Shown here: positions 6,960 to 15,965 of the stretch, piece after piece | How positions within the stretch are numbered: position 1 is the stretch's first letter | Layout: every line of letters begins with the position of its first letter | From: Alphaproteobacteria bacterium | Lineage (GTDB): Bacteria; Pseudomonadota; Alphaproteobacteria; Rhizobiales; Xanthobacteraceae | Assembly: GCA_021325315.1 (NCBI GenBank) | Contig: JAJPHK010000030.1 | Location: 1 to 47,374, forward strand | Length of the DNA stretch: 47,374 nucleotides | Direction of reading: 5' to 3' | Notes under the pieces: generated by a model | The model's input: the letters and a program-made list of their open reading frames with translations, nothing else | Databases searched by the model: none | What the model was told of the DNA's origin: nothing | Position numbers and translations under genes: made by a program

Positions 6960-8449
6960 ACGACGACGCCGAGCTGCAAATTCCCGACGTGCTCGAACGG
7001 GTCAGGACCGGCGTCGACGCTTTCGACGAACTCGTCATGGGTGGACTGCCGCGAGCGCGCACGACCGTGGTCGGCGGCACGCCCGGCAGCGGAAAGACGA
7101 TTTTCGCCGCGCAATTTCTCGCGCATGGAATCCAGAATTATGGCGAGCACGGCGTATTGGTGACATTCGAGGAATCGCCAGCCGATATCGAAGCCAATAT
7201 GCGCAGCTTCGGATGGGACTTCGCGAAGTGGCGGAAGGAAGGCCGTCTCGCTGTAGTCGACGCAAGTCCTCCGACGAACGATGAAATCGTAATCGGCGAT
7301 TTTGACTTGGCCGGCCTTCTGTCGCGCATTGAACACGCCGTCAAATCAGTAAACGCAAAAAGGATCGTGCTCGATTCGTTGACGCAACTCTTTGACCACT
7401 TCCTTGGCGATTCGGCGGTGCTGCGCCGCGAGGTGTTTCGTATCAGTGGCGCGCTCAAGAAGTCCGGCTTGACCGTATTGATGACGGCGGAGCGCAACGC
7501 GGAATATGGCGAAATCACGCGGCACAGGCTGGAGGAATTCGTCGCCGACAACGTTGTTATCCTCCGAAATGTCCTTCAACGGGAGAAACGGCGGCGCACG
7601 ATCGAGGTGCTGAAAATGCGCGGCAGCCACCACGTCGAGGGAGAGGCGCCATTCACTATTCTCACCGATCATGGATTTGTGGCGGTTCCGCTGTCGTCGC
7701 TGCGATTGGAACAACAGTCGAGCAATTTGCGCGTGACGAGCGGAAATCCCGCCATCGACGAGATGTGCGGCGGCGGATTCTTTCGTGACAGCGTCACGCT
7801 TGTAAGTGGAGCAACAGGCACTGGCAAGACACTGCTGGTTACGAACTTCCTGGCGGGAGGCGTGGCGGCCGGGGAGAGAGCGATCCTATTCGGATATGAG
7901 GAGAGTCGCGGACAGCTTTTTCGCAATGCGGCCGGCTGGGGGGTCGATTTCGACGCAATGGAAACCGAGCAAAAACTGAAGGTCGTCTGCCTCTATCCGG
8001 AAGCGCAAGGGCTAGCGGACCATCTTGTCATGATCCAGAACCTCGTCGATGAACTGAAGCCGAACCGCATCGCGATCGACAGTATCTCCGCGCTGGAGCG
8101 CGTCGCCGCCGATGTCGGCTTTCGTGAATTCCTCATCAGCCTCACGTCTTTCATCAAGAAACGGGAAATCGCGGGCCTCTACACAGCAACCAGCAAATCG
8201 CTCGTCGGCGGCGAGACTGCGAGCGAACAACACATATCGACATTGACCGATTCGATCATTCTCCTGCGCTATATGCAGGACCAGGACATCATGCATCGCG
8301 GCTTGATGGTCCTGAAGATGCGCGGCAGCGAACACGCTAAGGAGATACGCCGATTCACCATTGACGGGAGAGGCATGCACCTCGGAGAGCCGTTCAAGCG
8401 AGCTCCGAACGTGTTCTCCAGCGGAACCCCCGAATCCTATACTCTATAG
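6956..8449 (+). CDS. kaiC: KaiC circadian-clock-type ATPase/autokinase
   Basis: 497 residues, two RecA-like halves. CI: Walker A GTPGSGKT (41-48), catalytic EE (72-73). CII: Walker A GATGTGKT (285-292), EE (315-316). The autophosphorylation site is kept: EQHISTLTDS places Ser428-Thr429 at the cyanobacterial S431/T432 pair, while the T426 equivalent is Ser423. The C-terminus ends about 20 residues earlier than in Synechococcus KaiC, so the KaiA-binding tail is missing, in keeping with absence of kaiA. The start overlaps kaiB and has a strong AAGGAGG 7 bp upstream. KaiA-less KaiBC pairs in purple bacteria such as Rhodopseudomonas palustris act as damped or hourglass timers; the same is inferred here. 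Confidence 0.95.
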   Translation: MNDDAELQIPDVLERVRTGVDAFDELVMGGLPRARTTVVGGTPGSGKTIFAAQFLAHGIQNYGEHGVLVTFEESPADIEANMRSFGWDFAKWRKEGRLAVVDASPPTNDEIVIGDFDLAGLLSRIEHAVKSVNAKRIVLDSLTQLFDHFLGDSAVLRREVFRISGALKKSGLTVLMTAERNAEYGEITRHRLEEFVADNVVILRNVLQREKRRRTIEVLKMRGSHHVEGEAPFTILTDHGFVAVPLSSLRLEQQSSNLRVTSGNPAIDEMCGGGFFRDSVTLVSGATGTGKTLLVTNFLAGGVAAGERAILFGYEESRGQLFRNAAGWGVDFDAMETEQKLKVVCLYPEAQGLADHLVMIQNLVDELKPNRIAIDSISALERVAADVGFREFLISLTSFIKKREIAGLYTATSKSLVGGETASEQHISTLTDSIILLRYMQDQDIMHRGLMVLKMRGSEHAKEIRRFTIDGRGMHLGEPFKRAPNVFSSGTPESYTL

Positions 8450-8465
8450 GGCGAATAGACGGCCA

Positions 8466-10334
8466 ATGAACAGCGCGCATCTGTCCAGCGGCGATCAAAC
8501 GGAACTGCGTTTTCTGGTCGACAAGAATGCCGACGGGATCGTCGTCGTCGATGAATTCGGAACAATCCTGTTCGCCAATCCGGCGACAGAAGCGCTGTTT
8601 GGGCGCACACCTGACTCTCTGGTTGGGTCTCCCGTTGGAGTACCGCTTTTCACGGGCGAGACCACCGAGATTACAATTCACAAACCGGGCGGCGATCAAA
8701 TTGATGCCGAGATACGGGTCGTGGAAACGAAGTGGGGCGGAAAACCCGCTTTGCTGGCCAGCATTCGTGATATCTCGGTGCGCAAAGCGCTCGAAGAGCA
8801 ACGCAGGCATACGAACAAAATGGAAGCCATCGGGAGGCTCACAGCGGGCATCGCACATGATTTCAATAATCTGTTGACCGTGGTGCTCGGCAATCTGGAA
8901 TACGCCCGGCGGCGGATGGCGGAATCTTCGCCGTTGCTAAAACCGCTCGAAAACGCCGCGCGCGGAGCGCGCCGCGCCGCCACCCTTACCGAACGGCTCC
9001 TGGCCTTCGCTCGCCGAAAACCGCTCGAACCGAAGCTCGTCGACAGCAACGCCCTGGTTCTTGGGATGTCAGAGCTATTGGAGAGGACACTGGGCGAGAG
9101 CACAAAAATCCGAACGATACTGGCTGAAGATCTATGGACGATCGAAGTCGATCCGACCGAGTTGGAAACGGCGATCTTGAATCTAGCAGTAAACGCGCGG
9201 GATGCGATGCCCGACGGCGGCGAAGTCGTTATCGAAACATCGAATATCGAGTTGGACGAGAGTTATGCATCGGCGGAAATGGAGGTTACTCCCGGCTCGT
9301 ATATACAAATTGCGGTCACCGATAACGGTACGGGAATGGCGCCGGACGTCCTTCGTCAGGTTTTTGAACCGTTCTTCACCACAAAACGCGATGGTAACGG
9401 CACGGGTCTTGGCCTCAGCCAAGTTTATGGATTTACGAAGCAGAGCGGCGGTCACGTGCAGCTCTATAGCGAGCCCGGACATGGCACCACCGCAAAAATC
9501 TATTTGCCGAAGGCGCGGGGTTCGGCGCCCGTGCAGGCGAACACGAAGAAGCCTGCGGAGAACTTTCCGGCCGCGAGGAATGGTGAAACGTTGCTGGTCG
9601 TGGAGGATGATCAGGATGTTCGCAATTACGCCGTTAGCAGCCTAAAAGAGCTTGGCTATACGATTTACGCTGCCGGCGACGGCTTTTCGGCGCTGGAACT
9701 CCTCAAGCAGAATCCAACCATACAATTGTTGCTGACCGATCTTGGTCTGCCGGGCGGCATGGACGGCAAAATGCTTGCTTCACAAGCAAGGCAGTTGCGA
9801 AGCGACCTGAAGGTATTGATCATGACCGCTTACGCTTGGAATGCACTGGTTCAGGACGGGCGTCTGCAAGCCGGCGTCGATCTCTTGACCAAGCCGTTCA
9901 GCGCTAGCGCGCTCGCATGCCACGTACGCGAAATTCTCGACCGCGAGCAGAAATCGGCCTTACCCGCCGGAAAAATCCTCGTGGTGGACGACCAGCCCTT
10001 GTTGCGCACGTTTGTAGTCGACGCGCTCGCTTCGGCCGGTTTCCAATTGGAGGAGGCGCAAAATTTCAATCAAGCATTAGCCAGAGTGCGGATGTTAAGC
10101 GCCGAATTGACGGGAGCGATCATTGATATTGGATTGCCAGATCGGCGCGGCGATCAACTGGTTCCTGAGATCAGAAAAATTCGGCCTGATCTTCCCATCC
10201 TATTGGCGACAGGCTTTGGGCAAGATGCATTTCGGTCGCAATTTTTCAGCGATCAAAAGCTTAGGATATTGGAAAAACCATTCAGCCCCGAACAGCTGAT
10301 CGACGAACTGCGAAAGCTGGGGGTTGTTAAATAA
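8466..10334 (+). CDS. PAS sensor histidine kinase with two C-terminal receiver domains
   Basis: 622 residues from the ATG at 8466, 16 bp after kaiC, so probably the third gene of a kaiBC operon. Order: PAS (about 12-110), HisKA with phosphorylatable His131 in GIAHDFNN, HATPase (N box NLAVNARDAM, G1 DNGTGM, G2 GTGLGLS, about 225-350), receiver 1 (about 375-492; acceptor Asp425 in LLTDLGLPG) and receiver 2 (about 503-620; acceptor Asp554 in IIDIGLPD). No membrane segment, so a soluble hybrid kinase. It has no DNA-binding output; signal may pass by phosphotransfer or by contact with KaiC. A longer reading frame opens at 8361 inside kaiC but is unlikely to be used. Base composition is lower in G+C than in flanking genes. 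Confidence 0.9.
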   Translation: MNSAHLSSGDQTELRFLVDKNADGIVVVDEFGTILFANPATEALFGRTPDSLVGSPVGVPLFTGETTEITIHKPGGDQIDAEIRVVETKWGGKPALLASIRDISVRKALEEQRRHTNKMEAIGRLTAGIAHDFNNLLTVVLGNLEYARRRMAESSPLLKPLENAARGARRAATLTERLLAFARRKPLEPKLVDSNALVLGMSELLERTLGESTKIRTILAEDLWTIEVDPTELETAILNLAVNARDAMPDGGEVVIETSNIELDESYASAEMEVTPGSYIQIAVTDNGTGMAPDVLRQVFEPFFTTKRDGNGTGLGLSQVYGFTKQSGGHVQLYSEPGHGTTAKIYLPKARGSAPVQANTKKPAENFPAARNGETLLVVEDDQDVRNYAVSSLKELGYTIYAAGDGFSALELLKQNPTIQLLLTDLGLPGGMDGKMLASQARQLRSDLKVLIMTAYAWNALVQDGRLQAGVDLLTKPFSASALACHVREILDREQKSALPAGKILVVDDQPLLRTFVVDALASAGFQLEEAQNFNQALARVRMLSAELTGAIIDIGLPDRRGDQLVPEIRKIRPDLPILLATGFGQDAFRSQFFSDQKLRILEKPFSPEQLIDELRKLGVVK

Positions 10335-10437
10335 ACGGCTTCTGCTCGATCAGCGCTTTTGCCTCATTGCATTTTGCCGCGATTATGTTGTTTCCACGGC
10401 GGCTCTCGCTCCGCGCGGTCTAGTTCGCTACGGTTTA

Positions 10438-11331
10438 TTAGGACGGGGTCCGCTCTCGCTTCGCGATTTCGATCGCGATCTCCGCGACCTTCTGCGCGGC
10501 GAAGCTGCTGGGCGTGGCAGGCCAGCTCACGAAATAATTGAACGGCGGCATTTTGGCGTTAGTGTTGATTTCGCGCAGTCTTCCCGGCGCGCTGATCGTC
10601 TTGATGATCGCCGGCGGAATGACCGCGATGCCGATGCCGTCGAGCGCCATCCGGACGACGGTTGCGAGCGACGCGCTCGCGTGAATTTTCGCGTGCCGGC
10701 CGGAGCGCTCGAACAATTCCCTGAGTGCGATATAGGGCTGGGTATTTCGTGAAAAGGTCAGGAGCGGATATTCCGCGATCGCCTCCAACGGCACGGTCTT
10801 CTGCCGGAATTTGATTTTCTTTCCCACGACGAAGCCAATCCGGTAAGAGCAAAGCCGCTTGCTCTGCAAATCGAAGTCGCCGATCGGGCCGAGCAACAGG
10901 CCGAGGTCGAGATTTTTCGTGAGCAGCCGTTCGCGCAGATTCGGAGAGATGTCCACCTCGATCTCGATCTCAAGGTTGGGATAGGCGGCATTCACGCGCT
11001 CGATAAGTTTCGGCAGCCATGTGTGCACGATCGTTTCCGACACGCCGAGCCGCATGACGCCGCTCATCGCCGAACTGTCGCCGACGTTTTCGATCAGCGA
11101 GGAGCGCTGCCGGATCAGCCGTTCCGCATGGCGCAGAAGCAGCTGGCCTTTCTCGGTGAGGGATACCGAGCGCCGGTCACGCTCCAGGAGCTTTACGCCG
11201 AGATCGTCCTCGAGCTGCGCGATCCGCAAGGAGACCGCCGGCTGGGTCGTGTGAAGCCGTTCGGCCGCGCCCCGAAAACTGCGCAGATTGGCAACCCACA
11301 AGAATGTCTCAAGCGATCGAAAATCGATCAT
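10438..11331 (-). CDS. LysR-family transcriptional regulator
   Basis: 297 residues. N-terminal winged HTH (residues 1-62: [39 protein letters not shown]) followed by a LysR substrate-binding domain (about 90-295). The protein is intact and of standard length. ATG at 11331 has GGAGG just upstream. It is divergent from the DUF1445 gene and the transporters beyond, with a T-N11-A inverted repeat in the shared spacer, so it most likely activates that cluster in response to a small organic acid. The inducer cannot be deduced from sequence. Confidence 0.9.
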   Translation of the reverse strand: MIDFRSLETFLWVANLRSFRGAAERLHTTQPAVSLRIAQLEDDLGVKLLERDRRSVSLTEKGQLLLRHAERLIRQRSSLIENVGDSSAMSGVMRLGVSETIVHTWLPKLIERVNAAYPNLEIEIEVDISPNLRERLLTKNLDLGLLLGPIGDFDLQSKRLCSYRIGFVVGKKIKFRQKTVPLEAIAEYPLLTFSRNTQPYIALRELFERSGRHAKIHASASLATVVRMALDGIGIAVIPPAIIKTISAPGRLREINTNAKMPPFNYFVSWPATPSSFAAQKVAEIAIEIAKRERTPS

Positions 11332-11344
11332 CGGGCCTCCGGCC

Positions 11345-11363
11345 TGATAAGCTTATCTTATCA
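11345..11363. promoter_or_regulatory. LysR-type operator (T-N11-A inverted repeat)
   Basis: TGATAAG (11345-11351), 5 bases, CTTATCA (11357-11363): a perfect 7-bp inverted repeat containing T11348-N11-A11360, the classic LysR box. It lies 13 bp upstream of the lysR start codon and about 113 bp upstream of the DUF1445 start at 11476, the usual place for both autorepression and activation of the divergent gene. Confidence 0.65.
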
Positions 11364-11475
11364 AAACCGATTGAAAAGCAGGATTAGACAGCATCAGGCA
11401 AAGATGATGCGCTATCCGAAACGGAGCGCGCGTTTGCCGAAGCATAATCTCGCTTTCTCCCCGAAGCTGTCAGGG

Positions 11476-12252
11476 ATGGTGTCCGGCCTCGAAGTGCGCC
11501 GCGCGAGCCGCGCCGGCACGCTCGACGTGCCGACCGCAGGACTTGCGCCCGGTTATGTGCAGGGAAATCTCGCGATCTTGCCGCGCGACTGGGCGGAGGA
11601 ATTTCTGCGCTTCTGCCATGCGAACCCGAAGCCGTGTCCGCTCCTGGGCGTATCGGAACCTGGTGCCCATAAAATTCCCTCGCTCGGTGCCGACCTCGAC
11701 ATCCGCACCGACATCCCACGCTATCGTGTGTGGAAGGACGGCGAGCTTGCCGGCGAGCCGCGTGATCTCAATTCCGTCTGGCGAAACGATCTCGTGAGTT
11801 TCGTGATCGGCTGCTCTTTTTCTTTCGAAGAAGCGCTCCTGCAAAACGACGTGCCCGTTCGCCACATCGAGCGCGGAACCAATGTGCCGATGTACCGCAC
11901 AAATATCGCAACCGAACGCGCCGGCCGCTTTCATGGGCCGCTCGTCGTTTCCATGCGTCCGCTGAAGCCTTCCGATGCAATCCGCTCGGTGCAAATCACG
12001 ACACGTCTTCCCGCGGTGCACGGCGCGCCCGTGCATATCGGCTTTCCCGAACAGATCGGCATTCGCGATATCGCCAAACCCGACTACGGTGACCCGGTTC
12101 CGGTCGAAGCCGGCGAGTTGCCTGTTTTCTGGGCGTGTGGCGTGACGCCGCAAGCTGCGATTGCTGCAGCGCGCCCGCCTTTCGCGATTACGCACGCGCC
12201 GGGGTTCATGCTGGTGACGGATCTGAAGAACTCACAGCTTTCACTTTTTTAG
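11476..12252 (+). CDS. DUF1445 / D-glutamate cyclase-family putative hydro-lyase
   Basis: 258 residues from the ATG at 11476. Conserved blocks of the family are all present: [51 protein letters not shown] and VVSMRPL. Members are annotated as putative hydro-lyases, and the mitochondrial homologue DGLUCY is a D-glutamate cyclase; the bacterial substrate is generally unknown. I prefer 11476 because family proteins start a few residues before the EVR motif; ATGs at 11404/11407 would add 23-24 residues and lie too near the LysR box. It is divergent from lysR and precedes two MFS carriers, which suggests uptake and processing of a hydroxy or amino acid. Confidence 0.8.
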   Translation: MVSGLEVRRASRAGTLDVPTAGLAPGYVQGNLAILPRDWAEEFLRFCHANPKPCPLLGVSEPGAHKIPSLGADLDIRTDIPRYRVWKDGELAGEPRDLNSVWRNDLVSFVIGCSFSFEEALLQNDVPVRHIERGTNVPMYRTNIATERAGRFHGPLVVSMRPLKPSDAIRSVQITTRLPAVHGAPVHIGFPEQIGIRDIAKPDYGDPVPVEAGELPVFWACGVTPQAAIAAARPPFAITHAPGFMLVTDLKNSQLSLF

Positions 12253-12345
12253 CGGCGCATCCGCATCGGTTGCGCTAGGCTCAGGAGGAGAGGGCGCGAA
12301 AAGCTACATGTCAAAACGCCAAGGGGGAAACACAGGGAGCGAAAC

Positions 12346-13629
12346 ATGGCGATACAAACCGTAGCGACCGAAGACCATCATCCGACCGCCTGGTACACCG
12401 AAATGAAGCAGCGCGAGAAGAACACCTTCTGGGCGTGCTTCGGCGGCTGGGTGTTGGATGCGATGGACGTGCAGATCTATAGCTTCGTCATCGGAACCAT
12501 CATCGCGGCTTTCGCGATCAAGCCGGGCGAAGCGGGTTTCATTGCGACGGCGACATTGTTCACCTCCGCTTTTGGCGGCTGGATCGCGGGAGCCGTGGCT
12601 GACCGCATCGGGCGCGTGCGCACGCTCCAGATTACAATTATCTGGTTTGCGTTTTTCACTTTTCTCTGCGGCTTCGCGCAAAACTATACGCAGCTTTTGA
12701 TCTTCCGCGCACTAATGGGCCTCGGCTTTGGCGGCGAGTGGGCGGCGGCGGCCGTGCTGATCGGCGAAGTGATCCGTCCGGAGCATCGCGGCAAGGCGGT
12801 CGGCACCATGCAGAGCGGATGGGCAATCGGCTGGGGTATCGCGGCGATTCTGGCAACCCTTTTCTTCACCATATTGCCGCCGGAGAGCGCCTGGCGCTGG
12901 CTGTTCTGGGTCGGCATCACGCCCGCGCTCCTCGTCTTCTTCATCCGTAGGCGCGTCGACGAGCCGGCCGTTTTCGAAAAAACCCAGGACAACCTCGACA
13001 GAGCCGGGAAGAAAGCGAATTTCCTCGAAATCTTCTCGCCGGCAATGATCAAGACGACGATCCTCACCTGCGTGCTCACGACCGGCGCGCAAGGCGGCTA
13101 CTACGCCGTCACGACCTGGCTTCCGCAATTTTTGCGGACGGAGCGCAAGCTCACGGTCATGGGCACGGGCGGCTATCTCGCCGTCATCATCATCGGCTCG
13201 TTCATTGGCTATCTGGTGAGTGCCTGGTTGAACGATAAAATCGGACGACGCGCAAATTTCATTCTGTTCGCGGTCTGCAACATCATCACCGTCTTCATCT
13301 ATACGCAAATCCCGGTTGATAATACGGTGATGCTGTTCCTGGGCTTTCCGCTCGGCTTCTTCGTCTCGGGCATTTTTTCCGGCATGGGGCCGATCCTGAC
13401 CGAGCTGTTTCCGACCCGCATGCGCGGCTCGGGGCAGGGCTTCGCTTATAATTTCGGCCGGGGTGCCGCCTCGTTCGCGCCTACGCTCGTGGGGCTCCTC
13501 AGCGCCAAACTGCCGCTCGGTCAGTCGATCGGAGTGTATGCGCTGATTGCCTATGGGCTCCTGATCACGGCGGCGCTTCTGTTGCCGGAGACGAAAGGAC
13601 GCGTGCTTACCGCCGATGCGGGTCAGTGA
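12346..13629 (+). CDS. MFS transporter, organic-acid/sugar-acid symporter type (paralogue 1)
   Basis: 427 residues, 12 predicted membrane segments. It resembles the SHS/AAHS groups of MFS proton symporters (sialate, lactate, aromatic acids): FGGWVLDAMDVQIYSFV in TM1 with an Asp in mid-membrane, DRIGRVRTLQ after TM2, and GLGFGGEWAAAAVLIGE in TM4. ATG at 12346 is preceded by GGGAG 8 bp upstream. The next carrier gene is clearly related over its full length, including the AWY-x-E/AM start and SGxGQxFAYN near the end. Substrate is unknown; context with LysR and the amidohydrolase suggests an organic acid. Confidence 0.87.
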   Translation: MAIQTVATEDHHPTAWYTEMKQREKNTFWACFGGWVLDAMDVQIYSFVIGTIIAAFAIKPGEAGFIATATLFTSAFGGWIAGAVADRIGRVRTLQITIIWFAFFTFLCGFAQNYTQLLIFRALMGLGFGGEWAAAAVLIGEVIRPEHRGKAVGTMQSGWAIGWGIAAILATLFFTILPPESAWRWLFWVGITPALLVFFIRRRVDEPAVFEKTQDNLDRAGKKANFLEIFSPAMIKTTILTCVLTTGAQGGYYAVTTWLPQFLRTERKLTVMGTGGYLAVIIIGSFIGYLVSAWLNDKIGRRANFILFAVCNIITVFIYTQIPVDNTVMLFLGFPLGFFVSGIFSGMGPILTELFPTRMRGSGQGFAYNFGRGAASFAPTLVGLLSAKLPLGQSIGVYALIAYGLLITAALLLPETKGRVLTADAGQ

Positions 13630-13644
13630 CGCAATCGGACAGCG

Positions 13645-13669
13645 AATCGGGCCCCCAAGGGGCCCGATT
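13645..13669 (+). terminator. Strong hairpin terminator between the two MFS genes
   Basis: A perfect 11-bp stem, AATCGGGCCCC (13645-13655) with GGGGCCCGATT (13659-13669), closed by a 3-base CAA loop and followed by a short T-containing stretch (TTCATTT). It lies 15 bp after the stop of the first MFS gene. The downstream T run is weak, so attenuation rather than full stop is possible. Confidence 0.7.
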
Positions 13670-13780
13670 TCATTTGCGCGCATGAAAATCGCGTGGGGAA
13701 GGCGAGGGTTGGGGGAGTCGTCGCGCCCGGCAGAAATGCTAGAGTGACCGCCGGATGCGCTCGGCGCGGGGAGGCGGGAA

Positions 13781-15040
13781 ATGAAGGCGAAGGACAGCCC
13801 GACGGCTTGGTACGGCGCGATGACGCCGCTCGAGCGCAAGACTTTCTGGGCTTCGTTCGGCGGCTGGACGCTGAACTCCATCGACTTCTTCCTGCTCATT
13901 TTCGCGATGCCGGCGATCGTCGTGGCGCTGGATCTCGACCGCCGCGAAGCTGCGCATGTCGCAAGCGCAACCCTGATTGCCTCCGCTATCGGCGGCTGGA
14001 TCGCGGGTATTGCCGCCGACCGCTATGGACGCGTGAAAGTGCTGCAGGTCACGATCCTCTGGTTTGCAGTGTTCGGCCTGCTCTGTGCGTTCGTGCAGGA
14101 ATACTGGCAGTTAATGGCCTGCCGCATCCTGATGGCTCTTGGCCTCGGCGGCGAATGGGCGGTCGGCGCGATTTTGATCGGCGAAGTCGTCCACGCCAAG
14201 GATCGCGGCAAGGCGGTAGGCGGCATGCAAAGCGGATGGGCCGTGGGCTGGGCGATCGCGGCGTTGATTGCGATTTTCGTGCTGCCCAAGATGCGGCCGG
14301 ATGTCTCCTGGCGCATCCTGCTCGCGCTCGGCATTCTCCCCGCGCTTCTTATCTTCTTTATTCGCCGGTATATCGAGGAGCCCAAGATTTTCCTCGACAC
14401 GCAGAAGAAGCTGCGCGGCAAGAAAAATCGCGAATGGGATTTCCTGAAGATTTTCTCGCCCGACATGCTGAAGACGACGGTCATGACGACGCTGCTCGCC
14501 GCCGGCACTCATGGCGGCTATTACACGAGCGCGTGGCTGCTCGATTACCTCAGCAGCTATCGTCGTATTACTGAGATGGGTACGGGGCGTTATATCGCCT
14601 CGATTATCGGCGGCGCCTTTGTCGGCTACCTTGTTAGCGCTTATTTGAACGACCGCATTGGCCGCCGGCCCACCTTCATGCTGTTTGCGGTCGGTTCCGC
14701 GATCAGCGTCTATGTAATCGTGTGGCTCGCCGCCAACGACCACGGCGTGATGTTCTGGGGCTTCATGCTCTGCATGTTCGCCTCCGGCACCTTCTCCGGC
14801 ATCGGCCCGACATTAACCGAACATTTTCCGACGCATCTTCGCGGTTCTGGCCAGAGCTTCGCCTATAACGGCGGACGCTTGCTCGCGGCGGGGATTCCGA
14901 CACTTCTGACCTTCCTGAGTTCTCGCGATTCCTTCAACCGTATTATCGACATGATCGCGATATCCGCTTACGCGCTCGTGTTCCTGATCGCGTGGTTCAT
15001 GCGCGAAACGAACGGGAAGAAACTGACACCGAGTAATTAA
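13781..15040 (+). CDS. MFS transporter, organic-acid/sugar-acid symporter type (paralogue 2)
   Basis: 419 residues, 12 predicted membrane segments. It is a diverged tandem copy of the preceding carrier: FWASFGGWTLNSIDFFLL in TM1, DRYGRVKVLQ loop, GLGGEWAVGAILIGEVV in TM4, SGQSFAYNGGR late. TM1 differs most: the MDVQIY stretch of copy 1 is IDFFLL here, so the two probably prefer different substrates. ATG at 13781 has GGGAGGCGGG upstream. A terminator separates it from copy 1, while the amidohydrolase follows after only 6 bp, so this copy appears cotranscribed with the downstream enzymes. Confidence 0.87.
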   Translation: MKAKDSPTAWYGAMTPLERKTFWASFGGWTLNSIDFFLLIFAMPAIVVALDLDRREAAHVASATLIASAIGGWIAGIAADRYGRVKVLQVTILWFAVFGLLCAFVQEYWQLMACRILMALGLGGEWAVGAILIGEVVHAKDRGKAVGGMQSGWAVGWAIAALIAIFVLPKMRPDVSWRILLALGILPALLIFFIRRYIEEPKIFLDTQKKLRGKKNREWDFLKIFSPDMLKTTVMTTLLAAGTHGGYYTSAWLLDYLSSYRRITEMGTGRYIASIIGGAFVGYLVSAYLNDRIGRRPTFMLFAVGSAISVYVIVWLAANDHGVMFWGFMLCMFASGTFSGIGPTLTEHFPTHLRGSGQSFAYNGGRLLAAGIPTLLTFLSSRDSFNRIIDMIAISAYALVFLIAWFMRETNGKKLTPSN

Positions 15041-15046
15041 TCGCAA

Positions 15047-15952
15047 GTGCCTGACGCCAAGGACTTTGCAACACCGTCCGCGCCGCTTTGCGCGGGACCC
15101 AATCCCGAGGTCGGCGGCCCGAGCCGCTACAAGGTGCCCGCGGGTGCTGTCGACACCCACGCACACGTACTTGGTTTGCCGCCGCGCTATCCACTGGAGG
15201 AGGGCCGTAGTTACACCGCGCCGGAGGCAAGGCCCGCGGACTATCTCAAAATGCTGGAAAAAACCGGCATGGAGCATGGCGTTCTCGTGCAGCCGAGTGT
15301 GCACGGCACCGACAATCGCCTCGCCGAAGAAACGCTCGTCGCCAACCGGAAAAAACTGCGCGGCGTCGCGGTCGTCGCGCCGGATGTCACCGACCGGGCG
15401 CTCACGCGACTTGACGAAGCGGGCTTTCGCGGCTGCCGCTTCAACATCATGTTTGGCGGCGGGATCGGCCTGGACGCGATCGGCACGCTCGCGAAAAAAA
15501 TCAAGCCGTTCGGCTGGCACATGCAGTTTCTGATGGATGTGCGTAAGATCGGCGAGATCGCGCGAGAACTATCGTCGCTGCCGGTGCCGTGGGTGATCGA
15601 TCACATGGGCTATGTGCCGGCGAGCGAAGGCGTGAACAATTCCGGCTTCCAGACACTACTGTCGATGCTGAAGGACGGAAATGGCTGGGTGAAATTGTCC
15701 GGTGCGTTCCGCGTTTCGTCGGAAGGGCCGCCCTATCGCGACACGATCGCCTTCGCACGCGCGCTGGTTGCCGCGCGACCCGATCGTATGCTGTGGGGTA
15801 GCGATTGGCCGCATGTTGCGATCAAGCCGCCCATGCCAAAGATTGGCGATCTTCTCGATCTCTTCGCCGAATGGGTGCCGGACGAAGCCACGCGCAAGCA
15901 GATTTTCGTCGATAACCCGCATAAACTCTACGGCTTCGGCGACATGCATTAA
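15047..15952 (+). CDS. Amidohydrolase-family lactonase/hydrolase (PDC-hydrolase-like)
   Basis: 301 residues, GTG start 6 bp after the MFS stop. It has the COG3618 layout of TIM-barrel amidohydrolase-2 enzymes: VDTHAHVLG near residue 36 (metal-type HxH at 38 and 40), WVIDHMGY mid-protein, GNGWVKLSGAFR, and MLWGSDWPH with the catalytic Asp late. Relatives include 2-pyrone-4,6-dicarboxylate hydrolase (LigI) and sugar lactonases. The exact substrate cannot be read. The gene lies in a probable operon MFS2, amidohydrolase, aldo/keto reductase, TauE permease. No ribosome site is obvious, so translation may depend on coupling. Confidence 0.8.
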   Translation: MPDAKDFATPSAPLCAGPNPEVGGPSRYKVPAGAVDTHAHVLGLPPRYPLEEGRSYTAPEARPADYLKMLEKTGMEHGVLVQPSVHGTDNRLAEETLVANRKKLRGVAVVAPDVTDRALTRLDEAGFRGCRFNIMFGGGIGLDAIGTLAKKIKPFGWHMQFLMDVRKIGEIARELSSLPVPWVIDHMGYVPASEGVNNSGFQTLLSMLKDGNGWVKLSGAFRVSSEGPPYRDTIAFARALVAARPDRMLWGSDWPHVAIKPPMPKIGDLLDLFAEWVPDEATRKQIFVDNPHKLYGFGDMH

Positions 15953-15965
15953 TCAGGAACGAGCC

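Noticed and set aside
12712-13899. 395-residue minus-strand frame spanning the end of one MFS gene and the start of the next
   Set aside because: It crosses a terminator and two gene boundaries and has the composition of an antisense shadow.
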